From positions 12,335,501 to 12,399,500 of the forward strand of contig JAKNDB010000068.1 in NCBI GenBank assembly GCA_024305405.1: 64,000 nt of DNA, in the 5' to 3' direction. This document shows, in pieces, positions 35,037 to 47,350 of the stretch. The stretch's first letter is position 1. Every line of letters begins with the position of its first letter. The DNA comes from Dirofilaria immitis. Its lineage: Eukaryota > Nematoda > Chromadorea > Rhabditida > Onchocercidae. The notes under the pieces were generated by a model. That model ran no database searches and was not told the DNA's origin. It saw only the letters and a program-made list of their open reading frames with translations. Both the position numbers and the translations under genes were made by a program.

Positions 35037-37167
35037 ATAATTTTTGAATCTATTCGACTCGATGATCATTAATGATCTTCAGTAATTAATTTCAGATAGA
35101 TTAATCTGTCAACGTATAAAATGTTGCAAAACGGGTAGCAAGCGGATAATCTGCGAATTTTTTTTTTTAAGCGTTGTTTGAAAGTAATATTTGTTGACTG
35201 ATTTTTTCTCAATTCTTGAAATAAATCATTCATTCGTTATAATACTTTTATTTATATTGTCGCAATGTGAATATGTTCAAATAATGAAATGAAATACTGT
35301 GCTTTCATCGATTCTGTGTAAAATTTCGCTTTGCTTCGTTTCGTTTCATTTTGTGCCCATTTTAGGAATCCATGAAACGGGTCTGAAAATACTGATGATT
35401 CATCTATTCATTCATTCATTCATTTATTCTATTTAATTACTCATTTTCCTTATTCTTCTTTTATATGGGGAAAAATGTTGATCACAATTTGTTATAATAA
35501 TAGCTAATTATTTGATCAATTTTTTATCCCATATGAAAGAGATGCGAAAAAAATTTGAAACGAAGAATCAATTAGGTAAAGTGAAATAATCTAACCGCCA
35601 CATCATGCCATTGATTTATTTTATAAATTCTTTTTATTTTATTTTCTTTTCTCTTACTCTTATTGTTTGCTTAGGTTATTGTTGAATGAAAAATAAATAA
35701 ATAAATAAATAAAATAAGGAAAATTTTAGCTTAGTTTGATTCAATTCTAAAATTTTTCATTAATTAGATATATTTATTTGAATATATGCATTATTTAAAA
35801 TGGAGCGATTAATTTATATAATTCTAAAATATTAGGCTCTTTGATTTTAATCTTATTTATAACAAAAAAATAAATATTAATTCATGTAAGCTTATAACAG
35901 ATTAGGAGGAAGAAGATAGGATGAATTTTATTGGAAAGAGGGAAAAAGGGAAGCAAAGATTAGGATGATTTTTAGGTATCGTATTAAGTTGAATTAATCT
36001 AACTAATTCACGGGCATATTATCATTATAATTAATCCCTGATACATCATCTGTTACATGTATATTATTATGCATGGATGCAAAAAGTATGAATGAAAATG
36101 TCATGTATTATTATTGCTTGTTTTTACCTGGTTTACTTGATTCAAATTCCTTCTTATTTTGGAAACTTGTCATTTCGGAGGATTTGGTTGTTATTTATTT
36201 CCTTCTAATATTTGCAAATTTCAAAAGAGGTGATGGTACAATTAATTATCCATTTGTTTCATTTATAAGCTATGATGTATTTATACATTATTTGGTTAAT
36301 TATTTTCTTTTTGTTATCATTATTCTCTTTTTCTTGTCAACTGATTAAATCCAATATGTATGATTAATCTTTATCATTGTGTATATGTATTTTTCTTTTG
36401 TAGATTCTGCTCTTTCTGTTTTTCTTTTTTTTTTTTTTATTTTGCCAACTTTTTTTATTTTTCATTTTATTGTTTCCATAAAGTATATTACAAATGAATT
36501 CTTCTCCTCATATATATTTCAATTTTTCTTTTATAAAATTTGTTGCTTTTGAAGCGAAAAATTTGGCCATTTAAATTAAAGGAAAGTTAAAAATTTATCT
36601 AAAAAAGCAATATTTCATAGAAACAAAAACTGATTTAAAATAATTTTCCTTTTTTTCAAGAATAGGGCATTATAAGTTTTATTTATTAATGCGAGAAGAA
36701 TTAAAAATGCATCGAAAAGAAAGCGAAATAATTTGTGAAATATAGCAAAAAAGAAATGATTTGATTGATGTGGAGAGAAGAGGAGAAAAAAGAAAAAGTA
36801 TTGTTGTCACGAATTGAGATTTTTTTAAATTTAAATCATAAAAATATTTTTTTTCCGTCCGCTGATAACATATACAACTTTTTAACTTCTAGGGGATGCG
36901 TTTTCTTTTTTCTTTATTTTCATGATAGATAATAAATATCGACAAATATTATTAACCTAATATCGCTAGAACTTAACGCTTATCATATTGAGAATGTATC
37001 TTTCTTATGATACATTCATTCGAATTAGGACGGTTTTATGTTAGCAGTTAGATTTTTTTAATATTGAGAAATAATTTTATGCCGAGAAGTAATCCAATTT
37101 CTTCTCTCTTTTATTTTTAAATTCTGCAATGTGAATAAATCAAAATACAACAATAATTGTTTACAAT

Positions 37168-37185
37168 ATTTATTTGTTTATTTAT
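37168..37185 (-). terminator. candidate poly(A) signal region of UBL3
   Basis: On the minus strand this stretch holds overlapping AATAAA hexamers about 280 bases beyond the stop codon at 37460. It is plausible, but AT-rich context makes chance hexamers frequent. Confidence 0.3.
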
Positions 37186-37459
37186 TACAAAATGACAAGA
37201 AGAGAAGAAATAACTGATGATATATTTCATTTTATGCTGTACACAACCTGGAAATGTAAACATAGTAGACATGGGGATGGAAACCTTTTTTTCATTTCCT
37301 TAAAATGGCGCTATTTTAATTAATATTTAGACTCCTAAATCGATCGAATAGACAGGAAATGATTTGATCAATTAATTGATTAATTCCTAATAAAAATGAT
37401 CAGTCCTTTGAAAAGTATAAAATTTGATCACACTGATCCGAATTTCCCGTCTTTCATTT

Positions 37460-39558
37460 TCATGACGGACAACAGCGACAGCATGCATTACGTTTTATTT
37501 TCTTTAAATTATCTGAAAAATTTCCAATATTAGTATAACAATTAAAAGAGTAAGGAGTTTTTACCGGAAAAATGATAACGATCGTTTTAACACTATTTTC
37601 CTGGCAAACTTTTATCACAACAAATAATTGCATTTTATCATAATAATCATTAAATACTCCTTTCCTACTATCCTTAAATAAATGAATGAATTGATAACAT
37701 AGATAGTGTCCAATCTTATCTGATTAAAAAAATATTTGAATTTCCCAAAAAAAAGATCAAAGATTTTAAATTTAATCTTTCCTTGTTCCCATTCTTCACT
37801 TGACCTCCTAATAATTTTATCATCACGAATTATCATCCATCTTAAATTCGTGAAACAAAAGGAGAGAATTTGAATACCGCTGTAAATAACCTAATTCAAA
37901 GAAAAAAAAGTAATACGGTAAAAATGAATTTGATAAAAAACCAAAATAAGTTCATAATTTAATATTCATTACTACTATCTTATTCTTTGGAAAGCTATTA
38001 ACATTATCAGCATATTATCATTATTATCACATCATATGATAATTTTGAAAATGAAGAGAAAAATGATTAGAATAATTAATTAATTGCTATAAGATGAAAG
38101 AAAAGAAGCATCATTATTAATCAATAAATATTCCTCTCATGTTTCTTTCATACTTTCCCTTTATCATTTATCATGTTATCAAATACATAAAGATAAAAAT
38201 AGTAGCAAGAACATATTATTTTATCTGAGAGAAAGACAGAAAGAAGTAAAGAGGGAGAGAGAGGGAGAGAGAGAGAGAAAGAGGAGAGGGAAAAAAAGGT
38301 AAAAAAAGAAAGTTACCATTAGTACTAGATTCAGGTAAATTTTCACGAGTAACAAGATGCATAACTGCTGTTTTACCAACCGGTAATGATAATGCTCCAA
38401 GTGTAACACTACCATGTAAAAAACGCCCATGATAAATTAATTTTAGCATTGATGATGAATTTACACGTTCATCGTTCCATTCTATAAAAGATTTTTTTTT
38501 ATGATCATTTTTATAATTTCATATTCATACAACAATATTAATAAAAATGTTTAAATATTTTTATATGTTTACAATGATAAATGATAAATGATAAGAAGAA
38601 TATATTACATTGTTGTATAAAATTATTTTGAAATTCTAAAATAACATTCTACACATATTTTATTATCATTTCTTTTCTCATGAAAAAATAATAAAGAAAT
38701 AAGATTGATAAATTGATAAGATATATATATAGCTAATTATATTTTCATACGATTAATTAATCTGCGAGATGGCTAATAATTTTAAACAAATTTTAATCAC
38801 AAGGACAATATCTATGATCAATCGCTAGTTCTTTTCCCTATTTTTTAATCTAATTAAAATTTGTTAATATGATAAAATATATGATAGCGGAAAAATTATA
38901 AAATGATATCTTTATCACATACTAAACTTCAATTTAGATAGGAATGATTAGTTAAAAGAAAGTGGAAAAATTAACAAACCATCAGGCCAATGATCAAATA
39001 CATATTGGGTTACATCAAGTGCTGAAGAATTTGATGCTAATTGAAATTCTTTGTGTTTTCCACTCACTAAGATTAATCGTAAATTTATCTGTAAATATAT
39101 ATGTTCAATTCATATCATAATTGATATAATATAAACAGTGATAAGAATAGATAAAATAAATGATACAAATTCTCTATCATATTATCATATGCAAATATAA
39201 TTTTTTTCTTTTAAAAAAAGAGACTTTTCGATATATATATAAATATAAATATAATACATTCATATGCATATGTTATCATTTAAGAAAGAATAAAATATTA
39301 AAGAAATTTAATAATTTATGGAATGTAATGTTAAAATAATTAAAATTTTATAATTTAAAAATTATTTTAAAGAAAGAATAATAAATGGAAGAAATATTTT
39401 AATAATTTTTAATTAAATATTATTCCATAAAAAGTTAATTTGTTAAATTTAATTAATTTTTTTCTTTTGATAAATTTTACAAATCAAAAACTTACAGTAT
39501 CAATGCTGCAAAGATCATGATCAAGTTTTCCGGCTACGGATGTCGGCGGCATAGCCAT
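37460..39558 (-). CDS. ubl3: UBL3, membrane-anchored ubiquitin-fold protein
   Basis: Four coding exons on the minus strand: 39558-39496, 39088-38980, 38481-38317, 37512-37460, with matching phases (0, 1, 1). They encode 129 residues; human UBL3 has 117. The order is a short N-terminus (MAMPPTSVAGKLDHDLCSID), then a ubiquitin-like fold beginning INLRLILVSGKHKEF, with YHGRFLHGSVTLGALSLPVG closely following the human YQGRFLHGNVTLGALKLP. UBL3 is lipid-anchored at the plasma membrane and sorts proteins into extracellular vesicles; that is family knowledge. The tiny last exon supplies a basic, Cys-rich tail, NLKKIKRNACCRCCPS. Its final tetrapeptide CCPS puts a cysteine at the prenylation position, replacing the vertebrate CVIL. 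No frame breaks. Confidence 0.9.
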
Positions 39559-39587
39559 CCGGCAATCCGCGTGCCCTAAATTAAAAT
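39559..39587 (-). promoter_or_regulatory. splice or SL trans-splice acceptor and 5' leader of UBL3
   Basis: A TTTAATTTAG acceptor ends at 39576, and 17 untranslated bases separate it from the ATG at 39558. No in-frame coding sequence continues upstream. The site therefore either receives a spliced leader or joins a 5' non-coding exon further right. The sequence alone cannot separate these options. Confidence 0.5.
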
Positions 39588-40170
39588 TACTCTTAGAAAT
39601 AAATATTAAATCTTTAAAATATTTCATATATATGATTAATAGTATATATTCTAAATATAATATAGCCAAGCTAGGCTTATTTATCACATATTATCTATCT
39701 GTTCCTAGTTTTTTATTTATTAATTCTTCATGATAATATGCCATAATAATTGAATAGCTATAATTAAAATAATTGAAAAAAAAGGCCAAAATTGATAACG
39801 ATAATATAAACAAATGTAATATATCACATTTGAATGTTGACAGATTAGTTGTTCATAGCTTACTTATCACCAATTTCTAAAGTCTCGACTTTGATAATGT
39901 AGAATTTTGATTAATGACACATTCTTTGCAAATATAATAGAATCGCATTTCCAATCATTATTTATTCCAAAAAAAAAAAAAAAAATTCGACGATATTAAA
40001 CCAATCAAATATTTCAACTAATCCATCGTTCATTATATTTTTAATAAAAGAATTAAAATTCGATATCGAAGAAATTAAATGATTTAAAATGAATTATCAC
40101 AGGAAATATATGAAGAAATGCTAAAATAATTAAATCAAATAAATAGGTAAGGAATAAAATTAAATCAATC

Positions 40171-40297
40171 CATACATACATACATACATACATACATACA
40201 TACATACATACATACATACATACATACACACATACACACATACATACATACACACATACATGCACACATACATACACATATACATACATACATACAA
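40171..40297. repeat. CATA/CACA tetranucleotide microsatellite
   Basis: ACAT repeated about fifteen times, then alternating CACACATACATA blocks. A related ATGTATGC-type tract is at 40390-40480. Confidence 0.9.
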
Positions 40298-40710
40298 TAT
40301 ATGTGAAATAATTATGAAAAATTATTAATGCAAAATGAATTAATCTATAATCATATAAAATACAACATATAATATTTAAATATACATATAATATGCATGT
40401 ATATGTGTGTACATGTATGCATATATACATATGATATGCATACACGCACACGTACATGCATATATATATATATATATATATGTTAAATTAAATTAAATAT
40501 TATCGAAGAAAATTCATTTAACAATTATCATTATCACATTTGCTAACCTAATAAAAGGAATATAATGAATAAGTATTGAAATAAATTAATTTCATATATG
40601 TGTAAATGAAAATTTTTCTAATTTTTCTTTCATTTTTATTATAAAAATTTGGTGAAAAAGAAATTATGCGATCAACGAAATATAATCGTCAAGAATTCAC
40701 GACAATATGA

Positions 40711-41154
40711 TCAATCAATAGATATATATTTTGAGAATATGATCAATCAATAAAGATATATTTTGAAAATATAATCAATCAATAGAGATATATTTTGAGA
40801 ATATGATCAATCAATAAAGATATATATTTTCGAGAATATGATCAATCAATAGAGATATATTTTGAGAATATAATCAATCAATAGAGATATATTTTGAGAA
40901 TATGATCAATCAATAAAGATATATTTTGAAAATATAATCAATCAATAGAGATATATTTTGAGAATATGATCAATCAATAAAGATATATTTTGAAAATATA
41001 ATCAATCAATAGAGATATATTTTGAGAATATGATCAAAGAGATATATTTTGAGAATATGATCAATCAATAGAGATATATTTTGAGAATATGATCAATCAA
41101 TAGAGATATATTTTGAGAATATGATCAATCAATAGAGATATATTTTCAGAATAT
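40711..41154. repeat. 32-bp minisatellite, about 14 copies
   Basis: Unit TCAATCAATAGAGATATATT plus TTGAGAATATGA. Two variants occur: type A with AATAAAG...GAAAATATAA and type B with AATAGAG...GAGAATATGA. They alternate through the middle (copies 6-10), forming a 64-bp higher-order dimer. The copy beginning near 41033 lacks five bases. No unique spacers. Confidence 0.95.
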
Positions 41155-42789
41155 ATTTGAATACATAATACTAGATGAATGAATAAATAATATGTAAATA
41201 ATGAAAATAGGTAAGTGATGTAAATGATCAATGATAACACAAAATTAATTAATCGATGATTGATTAAAACAATTGATCATTTCCCCTCATTAAGCACAGT
41301 TTAATATTTATTTAATTTTATCGAAATTTGTATAAGATAAATTATATGCAAAAAATATTGTAAGAAAGAAAGTATGATAATATCCAACCTAAATTAATTG
41401 GGTAAAGAATGAATTGTTTAGGGAAAAATTATCATTTAAAATGAAATTTTTAGGCGATATGATTCATATCGAAATGTTAAAATATAAATTAATAAATAAA
41501 CTTTTTATAAAAATATTTGATAGCTTTGCTTTTATTTAAATTCACAATCCCAAAATGAAAAAAGTTAACAATCAACCATATTAAGCTAATTTAGTTTTAT
41601 CTGAACTATTAATCAAAATTTGTTTTTTAATTTATATTAGAAGATTTGATTTCAATTTCTTAATCAGAAATGATTAAAATTATCATTTCTTTTAACATCT
41701 TTCTTCCTTTTTTTTTCAAACTTCAAAAATTTTTTTAAACAATTTCTTCGTATATTTTCCTATTAATTTTTTAATTAATATTAACTAATAATTTCTCTTT
41801 GAAAACATAAACAACAGGTAATAATTATTGATCTATTGTACAAAAAAATATACATAATCCTTTAAGCATCAAAAAGTTTCTATCCATTTCATTTGAAAAA
41901 TTTTTATTTAAAGAATTAAATCAAAAAAGATTACAAGAAATTAAATTCGAGAATTGAATAATTAGCATATTGAACTAATCAAAAATAAATTATTCCTTAA
42001 AATCATCGAATTTTTAGATATTTCCAAATATATAAATTTTGCATAAAAGTTAAGTTCGATGGAACTGAAATGAATATAATCGAATAAAATGAAATTGTAA
42101 TAAAAAGAATGAAATATTTGAATTGAAATAAATGTGAGTCAAATGAAATGATGATATTATGATAAATGAAGATAAGAAGAGAAGATATGATTAAAAATAG
42201 GATCTGATTAATTTGATCAAAAGTGAAATGTTATGAGAATATGATGAATGAAATAATAAAATTTGATGAAAGTGAAAATAAGTGATCGAATTATGATAAA
42301 CTAGTATATATTAAGATTAAACAAGTTTTGAATGATTAAACTACAACAACAACATATTCATATATTGAATTGAAATTATCCTAAATCAACTATAATTAAA
42401 ATTGAAGGAATTTTTGAATTAAAATAGATCATATAACTAAAATGATACTAATAGGAAGAGTATTTGAGCCAAGTTGAACTAGGCTAAATCAAGATTAGAC
42501 ACATCATTTAGGCATATCAGTCCTATATATGAGCGAAATATGAATGAATATAACTTACGAAATGATATGTTTTGTCGCAAATAACAACTTCGTTACGTCA
42601 CTCAATCCAATTGATATGCGCAGGTAATAATTCACACGAAGAATAATACTTTTCTATACAATTAATTTTTCTGGAAAGATAACTTAATAAAATTATATAT
42701 GATAATTGGATGATAATAATAGTGATAATAATACTTATAACGCTGATTATTTCCATTTCTTTTTTAACATTAATTAATCATTGATTAAT

Positions 42790-42935
42790 TAATGTTAAAT
42801 ATTTTATCAAAGATCAAATTCATGTTAAATACATTACCATAAATCAACTAATGTTAAATATGTTATCATTGATCAATTATGTTAAATACTTTATCATAGA
42901 TCAAATTAATGTTAAATATGTGATCATAAATTAAT
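42790..42935. repeat. degenerate tandem repeat, unit about 32 bp
   Basis: Four to five diverged copies of AATGTTAAATATNTTATCAT followed by AGATCAA. A palindromic TTAATTAATCATTGATTAATTAA precedes it. Confidence 0.7.
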
Positions 42936-43374
42936 ATTAGAAATTAAAACAAAAAGAAACAACAAATATATATTATAATATATATATTATAATAAATTCC
43001 TTCATAATATATAATAAATTAATAAAAATAAATAAAAAGAAAAATTCATTTCCAATTCAAATTTCGATAAGTAAAAGAATTTCATTACAATTACAATTAC
43101 AATTACAATTACATATAACATTTCATTATATCTTTCATTTAATATTATCATTTATATTTTAAAAAAAATATTTATCATATGTACATATCATTAATATTAT
43201 CACATATTAACACACATATTATTAAGCTTATACGATTACGTTATTTGTATTAAAACATATCATCAATATTGTTAAGAAATGCAAAACAGGCTGGAATGAA
43301 TATTCCATCCTTCTTCACTCACTATTCAATAACTAACGTCAACGAAAAATCGATTGTTAATATCGTCGGTTGAT

Positions 43375-43485
43375 GGTTAGTTGGTTGGTTGATTTGTTGG
43401 TTGGCTGGTTGATTAGTCGATCAGTCGGTCGATCGATCGGTCGGTCGGTCGGTCGATCGATCGATCGGTCGGTCGGTCGGTCGTT
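43375..43485. repeat. TTGG then TCGG/TCGA tetranucleotide repeat
   Basis: Begins as TTGG repeats, passes through TGGC and ends in blocks of TCGG and TCGA. It is an unusually CpG-dense island in AT-rich DNA. Minus-strand frames give Arg-Pro-Thr-Asp repeats. Confidence 0.9.
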
Positions 43486-43596
43486 TCAAATTTAAAATTT
43501 TTAAATGACAACAACAACAACAACGTGCGAAAGGCAGACAAGCCCAATATATATGATGGGACAATATGCCCAGAAATATAACCATCGTGCATATAC

Positions 43597-43600
43597 ACAC

Positions 43601-43664
<64 letters not shown>

Positions 43665-43737
43665 TACACACATACTACACATATACACATACATACACAC
43701 GTACACAAATACATACACACACACACACACATACATA
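43597..43737. repeat. CA dinucleotide microsatellite
   Basis: About 60 bases of pure CA followed by CACATA/CATACA variants. Thr-His and Val-Cys frames across it are artefacts. Confidence 0.95.
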
Positions 43738-44021
43738 ATATACATATACATCGGACATAGATACGTAGTATTCTAATCAAGAGTCGAGAGTGAATCGAGT
43801 AGAGGAACGAGCGATAGATGGAATTGATCGGATAAAATGAAATGAATGAATGATAACGAAAAGGAAGATGGAATCGATCATTCAAAAATGGATTAAGAAA
43901 CCAATGATTTTATCGATAGCGAAAAAGGATAACAGAATTTTTTTTTGGAAAGACCTAAGGAGATTAAAGGGAATTTTTTATCAAATATGAAATTAATTAA
44001 TTGTAGTATTAGTTAACTGAT

Positions 44022-44090
44022 TAACAATAACAATAACAATAACAATAACAATAATAATAACAATAATAAATAACATTAGCAATAATAACA
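44022..44090. repeat. AACAAT microsatellite
   Basis: AACAAT repeated about five times, then AATAAC/AATAAT variants. Confidence 0.8.
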
Positions 44091-44730
44091 ACAATATTTT
44101 ATTATATAAAATTGCAGGATGTATTTATTATTTAATATATGTTATAACAAATATATCGATAATAAATAAAGTACACAAAAAGCAATAATATTTATATTTG
44201 TTTCAATTAGATTAATTAATTTCAATTGATTATTAAAAATATTTCAAATACTATTATTCTAAATACATATAAAAAGAGAAAAGGAAAAGAGTTAGATACG
44301 ATCGTTTTTTTTTATTGTTTAAAATTAAACTTAACGCATAGTAAAAGTTATTTTGAATATTTGAAAGATATTTTGAACAAAGTTTTAATTAAATTAATTA
44401 ATTGACTTTCAAACTAATTGAAATGAAATGTTTCATTGTGTGCATTATAATTGCCTCTTAATAATACGTTCATTTACATTTTATTTTAAAATAAATTCGC
44501 AATATAAGAGAGTTCATTATAACAAGTTTTCTACTTCGGTGAATTTTATACTTAATTATATGAAAGAAAAAAAACTCGTCGAATTCGCATTTGATTGAAT
44601 ATTCTCGAAGTATGTCAACCATTAACATACAATAATTGTAATTGAATGATCAAATAAATAGGAAAAAAATGAAAAATATAGTAAGTGTCACAATGAATCA
44701 CATTTATAATAACAATGCATTTTTGCAAAA

Positions 44731-44874
44731 ATGACATCCGGAATGAGGAAGAAAATGACATCCGGAATGAGGAAGAAACGGACATCCGGAATGAGGAAGA
44801 AACGGACACCCGGAATGAGGAAGAGACGGACATCCGGAATGAGTCGATAAAACAACATCCGTGATGAAGGAGAA
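44731..44874. repeat. 24-bp minisatellite, six copies
   Basis: Unit CGGACATCCGGAATGAGGAA plus GAAA. Copies start at 44731, 44755, 44779, 44803, 44827 and 44851; the last two are diverged. Being a multiple of three, it keeps all frames open and encodes an 8-residue repeat (minus strand, RMSVSSSF type). It is notably GC-richer than its surroundings. Confidence 0.95.
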
Positions 44875-45482
44875 AAGTTTAAAAAGCAGAAGAAATAATC
44901 TTTCTGAATCTTCCATTCTTTCACATTTATCTTCTTTTAAATAATATTTAAAAAAAATCTTTCCTATTAGATTCAGAAAATTGTTTTCTCATATTATTTG
45001 TGCATCAAATTTCATTTTCTACCTTTTTTCCCCTTTTCTTATTCCTTCCTTTCTTCTTTTCTTCTTTTATATAATATATAATACATATGCATAAATTATA
45101 TACAAGTAGTCTCGAGAATTTATTGAAATATACTCTTGAAGAGAAATAATTATTGCATTGATTGACAATCCGAATAAATGGAAATTGAGAGGAAAATTCG
45201 AATTATTTACATATCATATCCATATGTCCTTTGACCTATCTAATAATTATAAAAAAAAAAATCAAATTCAAATTTAAACATACCAATGTCAATATTTATA
45301 CAAATAAAAACATTTTTTAATAAACAATAAGAAAAAATCTATTTTTCTTTTTTTTTTGCTCATTGATGGATGAATGATTGGCAAGTTGATTGCTGTTTAT
45401 AAAACGAAAAAGTAAACAACATTAATAGATTTATTTGTTCACATCATGGATTGTTATTTGTTTGCAAATCAGCAAAATTATA

Positions 45483-45519
45483 ATGCATATCATGCATGCA
45501 AGGCATGCATGATATGCAT
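45483..45519. repeat. 17-bp perfect palindrome with 3-base loop
   Basis: ATGCATATCATGCATGC (45483-45499), AAG, then its exact reverse complement (45503-45519). It contains several TGCATG/GCATGC words. Confidence 0.95.
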
Positions 45520-47154
45520 GCAAGCTATACTTAACAAAGATTATGCAAATAATTTATGGAAAATGATGCCAGAAAGGAGAGGAAAAAGAAATTTAATTTG
45601 AAAGTAACTTACATTTTGGGAATAAAAAAAAAGAAAATGAAAATAGTTTCATATTATCATGATATCATTTATGTTGGTATCAAAGATATTATCATTTATC
45701 TGAACTTAATATGTTTCTAAATTTATGATATATATGAATATATACATAATAATTTGATAAGAATAATAATAGAAAGCAGAAAATCTTTAACAAAGTTATT
45801 ATTCCCATATTATCACATTTTAAATTTTATGGAATCGAAATTTTCAGAAGGCAATTTTTCGAGATTTTGGAATCTCTTTTTTCATTTTTCTTTTCAACTA
45901 TTTTAACAAAATTTATTACATAGAATATATCTGTTTTTTTTTTAAAAACTCATTATTAGTTGAAGAAAAAGAATCGAAGGAAAGTCGAGAAACAATAATA
46001 TTTATTTGTTTTACATAGTAAAAAACAGATATATCGATTGAATTTCTTATTGAAAAAATTTTTCTTTTCTTACTGTTTTTATTATCAGTGATATTTTTTC
46101 AAATTCATTAAGATTATTTTGATAATATGAAATGACATGTTTTATATGATATTAAATTATTTCATTATTATTTATTATGAAGTTAATCGGTTAATTATGC
46201 TTAATTATTAAAACTTATCTAAATTGCTTGTTTAATCTTTCAGTAGACTATATTAAAATAATATTTCTCAATTATCTGATACGCAATCAATTTAAAATAT
46301 TCCAAATATTAGCCAAATTTACAAATTACCGAATATGATTTGATAAGGTCGATTAATCGTATCTATGAAAAAATCACATTAAAGAAGTATTTGATCATAT
46401 TTTGATGTAAAATATTATGAAATACAATTTTTTAGATGATATCAGTAGGAATTAAATATTTTTTTAAGCATTGATAAAAGTGATAATGAAAGGAAGGAAC
46501 AAGAGATGAAGAAATAGGTTAAAAAGTAGATTAAAATATGCAATGAACAAACAATGTGATAAGAAAAAATGAATGAAAATAAGTGCAGCGTTTATCACAA
46601 ATACTATTCATTTATCATTGATAAATATAATCTTTAAATCGAGAAAAAGAAAGAAAAAAGAAAATGACATAACTTTATAACGTAAATAAAATATTTTTCA
46701 AAATTTTTTTAGCAAAAAATTGAAAAATAATAAGCGATAAGTTAAATGAATTATTTACCGTAAGAATGTTAATAAAGTCAGCGTTGATAAGATTATTTAA
46801 TTTTAATTTTTTTCTTATCAACTGCTTATCTTAAGAATAATTTATTCAAATAATAATAATAATAACATATTTTATGTCTAATATGTTATTTCAACAATTT
46901 ATGTAACAATTAATTAGCTTTAAAGGTAAAGCTAATAACTGTTAAAATAATATTTTAATGAGATATATTCCGTGGATAGTTATTAAAATAGAACAGAATA
47001 AATATAAAAATAGTATAAACATGGATATTGTTCATTACAAATCCAATTTTTGATAGAATAAGTTTTTAAATGAGCTTGATAATAGAAATGATATGGAAAA
47101 AATATATTAAGCCACGTGTGATAATCCCTTCTTTTATATCGACAATCATAATAG

Positions 47155-47186
47155 CAATAATAATGATAATAATAATAATAATAATG

Positions 47187-47264
<78 letters not shown>

Positions 47265-47350
47265 GCAATAACAATAACAATAATGATAAATAATAATAAT
47301 GGTAATAATAATGATAAATAATAAATAATAATAATAATAATAATAAATAA
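47155..47350. repeat. AAT triplet microsatellite
   Basis: Nearly pure AAT for about 100 bases, flanked by AATGAT and AACAAT variants. Poly-Ile and poly-Tyr frames are artefacts. Confidence 0.95.

Larger units (their letters stand above)
34877..37459. other. intergenic region between convergent AUTS2-like and UBL3 genes
   Basis: AT-rich 3'-flanking DNA of both genes. It contains AATAAA at 35031 and an AAATAAAT run at about 35690-35712. No further gene seen on either strand. Confidence 0.6.

Noticed and set aside
40711..41154. CRISPR-like array
   Set aside because: Copies are directly contiguous with no unique spacers, and the host is a eukaryote.
43413..43885. Cys/Val-rich and Arg-Pro-Thr-Asp ORFs up to 154 codons
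   Set aside because: They span the CA and TCGG/TCGA repeats and have no independent support.
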